NCBI GenBank assembly: GCA_036380355.1
Contig: DASVEW010000034.1
Location: 1 to 14,333 of the forward strand
Reading direction: 5' to 3'
From: JACDAN01 sp036380355
Lineage (GTDB): Bacteria > Actinomycetota > Thermoleophilia > Gaiellales > Gaiellaceae
Length of the DNA stretch: 14,333 nt
Below the pieces are notes generated by a model, which did no database searches, was not told the origin of the DNA, and saw nothing but the letters and a program-made list of their open reading frames with translations. Each line of letters starts with the position of its first letter. Position 1 is the stretch's first letter. The position numbers and the translations under genes were made by a program. This document shows, one piece after another, positions 12,866 to 14,333 of this stretch.

Positions 12866-13876
12866 GTGCGGAACGTGGTTGTGCTCGGTGCGCTCGTCGC
12901 GGCCCTCGCCGGCTGCGGCGGCGACAGCGGTAGCTCGGACGGCACGCTGACGATCTACTCCGGCCGGGAAGAAGAGCTCGTCGGTCCCCTGTTCGAGCAG
13001 TTCGAACAGGCGAGCGGCGTCAACGTCGAGGTGCGCTACGGCGACAGCGCCGAGCTGGCGGCCACGATCGCGGAAGAGGGCGACAACAGCCCGGCCGACG
13101 TCTTCTTCGCGCAGGATCCCGGGTCGCTCGGAGCCCTCGAGGGCGAGGAGCTGCTCGCGGAGCTGCCGGACGAGATCCTCGACCGCGTGCCCGAGCGCTT
13201 CCGCGACCCGGACGGCCACTGGGTCGGCACCTCGGGCCGTGTGCGCGTCCTCGCCTACAACACCGAGGAGCTCTCCGAGGGCGAGGTCCCCGACTCCGTG
13301 CTCGACCTGACCGATCCCCGCTGGAAGGGGAAGATCGGCTTCCCGCCCACCAACGCCTCCTTCCAGGCGTTCGTGACCGCGATGCGCCTCAGCATGGGCG
13401 ACGAGCAGACCAAGGAGTGGCTCGAGGGCTTCGCCGACAACGATCCCAAGACGTACGAGAAGAACACGCCCGTCGTGGAGGCCGTGGCCGCCGGCGAGAT
13501 CGAGCTCGGCCTCGTGAACCACTACTACCTCTACCTCGTCAAGGAGGAGCAGCCCGACGCGCCGGTCGCGAACCACTTCCTGAACGGCGACGATCCCGGC
13601 GCGCTCGTCAGCGTCGCAGGCGCCGCGGTGATCGAGGCCACCGACGACGAGGATCGGGCGCGCGAGTTCGTCGAGTACCTGCTCTCCGAGGAGGGACAGC
13701 GCTTCTACGCCGAGGAGGCCGCGGAGGCGGAATACCCGCTGGTCGACGGCGTAGAGCCGAAGGCAGGCCTCCCGGCGCTCGAGTCGCTCCAGGGGCCCGA
13801 CGTCGAGCTCGACGCGTTCGGACCGGAGCTCGAGCAGACGCTGGAGCTGCTCCGCGAGGTCGGCTTCACGACGTGA
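12866..13876 (+). CDS. fbpA: Ferric iron ABC transporter substrate-binding lipoprotein
   Basis: The protein has 336 residues from GTG 12866, set by AAGGAGG 5 nt upstream. The leader VRNVVVLGALVAALAGC ends in a lipobox with Cys17, so the mature protein is tethered to the outer face of the membrane. A Gly/Ser linker (18-26) precedes the binding domain, which starts GTLTIYSGREEELV. The ferric-binding signature NHYYLY carries the adjacent Tyr220 and Tyr221, the pair that binds iron in FbpA/FutA proteins. ADVFFAQD and LVNHYYLYLV complete the pattern. The protein is very acidic. It is the solute receptor for the adjacent FbpC and FbpB. Its stop overlaps the fbpB start as GTGA. Two iron-box-like sites precede it, so it may be expressed separately from fbpC and more strongly, as binding proteins often are. 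Confidence 0.95.
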   Translation: MRNVVVLGALVAALAGCGGDSGSSDGTLTIYSGREEELVGPLFEQFEQASGVNVEVRYGDSAELAATIAEEGDNSPADVFFAQDPGSLGALEGEELLAELPDEILDRVPERFRDPDGHWVGTSGRVRVLAYNTEELSEGEVPDSVLDLTDPRWKGKIGFPPTNASFQAFVTAMRLSMGDEQTKEWLEGFADNDPKTYEKNTPVVEAVAAGEIELGLVNHYYLYLVKEEQPDAPVANHFLNGDDPGALVSVAGAAVIEATDDEDRAREFVEYLLSEEGQRFYAEEAAEAEYPLVDGVEPKAGLPALESLQGPDVELDAFGPELEQTLELLREVGFTT

Positions 13877-14333
13877 GCCGCCGCCCGCCGGCGCCGCTCG
13901 TCGTCGCCGCCGCGGCGATCGTCGGGCTCGTCGCGCTCCCGCTCGCCTACCTCGTCGTCCGGGCAATCGAGGGAGGCGAGCGGGCATGGGAGGTGCTTTT
14001 CTCCCGCTCGCTTCTCGAGCTGGTCGTCGACACGGGCGTCCTCGTCGTCGCGGTGACGGGGACGGCGGTCGCCGTCGGCCTCCCGCTGGCGTGGCTGACG
14101 ACGCGGACCGATCTGCCCTGGCGCAGCTTCTGGGCGACGGTGGCCGCACTGCCGCTCGTGATCCCCAGCTACGTAGCCGCGCTCGTCTTCCTCGCCGCGT
14201 TCGGGCCTCGCGGGCTGCTGCAGCGTCTGCTGGAAGGGCCGTTCGGCGTCGAGCGGGTGCCGGAGATCTACGGGCTTCCCGGCGCCTGGCTCGCCCTCAC
14301 CGTCGCCACGTACCCGTTCGTCTTCATCCTCAC
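13873..14333 (+). CDS. fbpB: Ferric iron ABC transporter permease (3' truncated)
   Basis: The gene starts at GTG 13873, overlapping the fbpA stop by 4 nt (GTGA), and runs off the window with 153 codons visible. The family usually has 500-560 residues with two fused permease halves. The visible N-terminus reads VSRRPPAPLVVAAAAIVGLV, with a first membrane helix at about residues 9-30. LLELVVDTGVLVVAVTGTAV then leads a second helix, followed by WLTTRTDLPWRSFW and ALPLVIPSYVAALVF, hallmarks of iron(III) permeases of the FbpB/AfuB type. ATYPFVFIL is at the cut edge. It forms the channel with FbpC as motor and FbpA as receptor. Confidence 0.92.
   Translation, partial: MSRRPPAPLVVAAAAIVGLVALPLAYLVVRAIEGGERAWEVLFSRSLLELVVDTGVLVVAVTGTAVAVGLPLAWLTTRTDLPWRSFWATVAALPLVIPSYVAALVFLAAFGPRGLLQRLLEGPFGVERVPEIYGLPGAWLALTVATYPFVFIL

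Noticed and set aside
1..14333. CRISPR arrays, tRNA or rRNA genes, insertion sequences, toxin-antitoxin or phage-defence genes
   Set aside because: I read both strands for regular repeats, cloverleaf patterns, transposase motifs and defence domains and found none. The window is mainly housekeeping genes plus an iron importer.

Overview
The window is a very GC-rich, densely packed bacterial chromosome segment. The gene order priA-def-fmt-rsmB-rpe-ribD-ribE-ribBA-ribH is the arrangement familiar from Actinobacteria. PriA keeps intact helicase motifs, unlike the degenerate PriA of mycobacteria and relatives, and many starts are GTG without a clear Shine-Dalgarno sequence. I infer a deep-branching actinobacterium, perhaps Thermoleophilia-like. 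The lineage is not proven by the sequence alone.

Layout. (1) 1-959, plus strand: the 3' part of a flavoprotein oxidase of the monomeric sarcosine oxidase family, convergent with a small exported blue-copper protein (946-1308, minus). (2) 1344-1589, plus: a compact pterin-4a-carbinolamine dehydratase whose stop overlaps that of a multi-pass membrane protein (1586-2287, minus). (3) 2304-11749, minus: a nearly gap-free run of genes. It holds a stand-alone receiver domain, rpmB, the riboflavin genes ribH, ribBA and ribE, an unrecognised 74-residue ORF, ribD and rpe, then rsmB, fmt, def and priA. Transcription runs from priA down towards rpmB. Several junctions overlap (GTGA, ATGA, TAGTG), which suggests translational coupling. 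Hairpins or palindromes sit at the priA/def, rsmB/rpe and ribH/rpmB junctions. (4) 11792-14333, plus: a divergent ferric-iron ABC importer in the order fbpC-fbpA-fbpB, with fbpB cut by the window end.

How the genes work together. ribBA makes the 3,4-dihydroxy-2-butanone 4-phosphate branch and opens GTP. ribD, ribH and ribE complete riboflavin synthesis. rpe interconverts ribulose 5-phosphate (the RibB substrate) and xylulose 5-phosphate, so it sits logically at the head of the rib block. def and fmt handle N-formylmethionine, rsmB modifies 16S rRNA, and rpmB encodes ribosomal protein L28. The importer binds ferric iron (FbpA lipoprotein), moves it across the membrane (FbpB) and powers transport (FbpC).

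Most notable signals. Two nearly identical 19-bp palindromes and a third related site resemble DtxR/IdeR iron boxes; they lie before fbpC and before fbpA. A metal-ligand His is replaced by Gln in both RibB and Rpe. A conserved-looking small ORF of unknown function lies inside the rib operon. A nested palindrome lies between rpe and rsmB. The receiver gene lacks a normal start codon for its first beta strand. No rRNA, tRNA, CRISPR array, insertion sequence or FMN riboswitch was seen.
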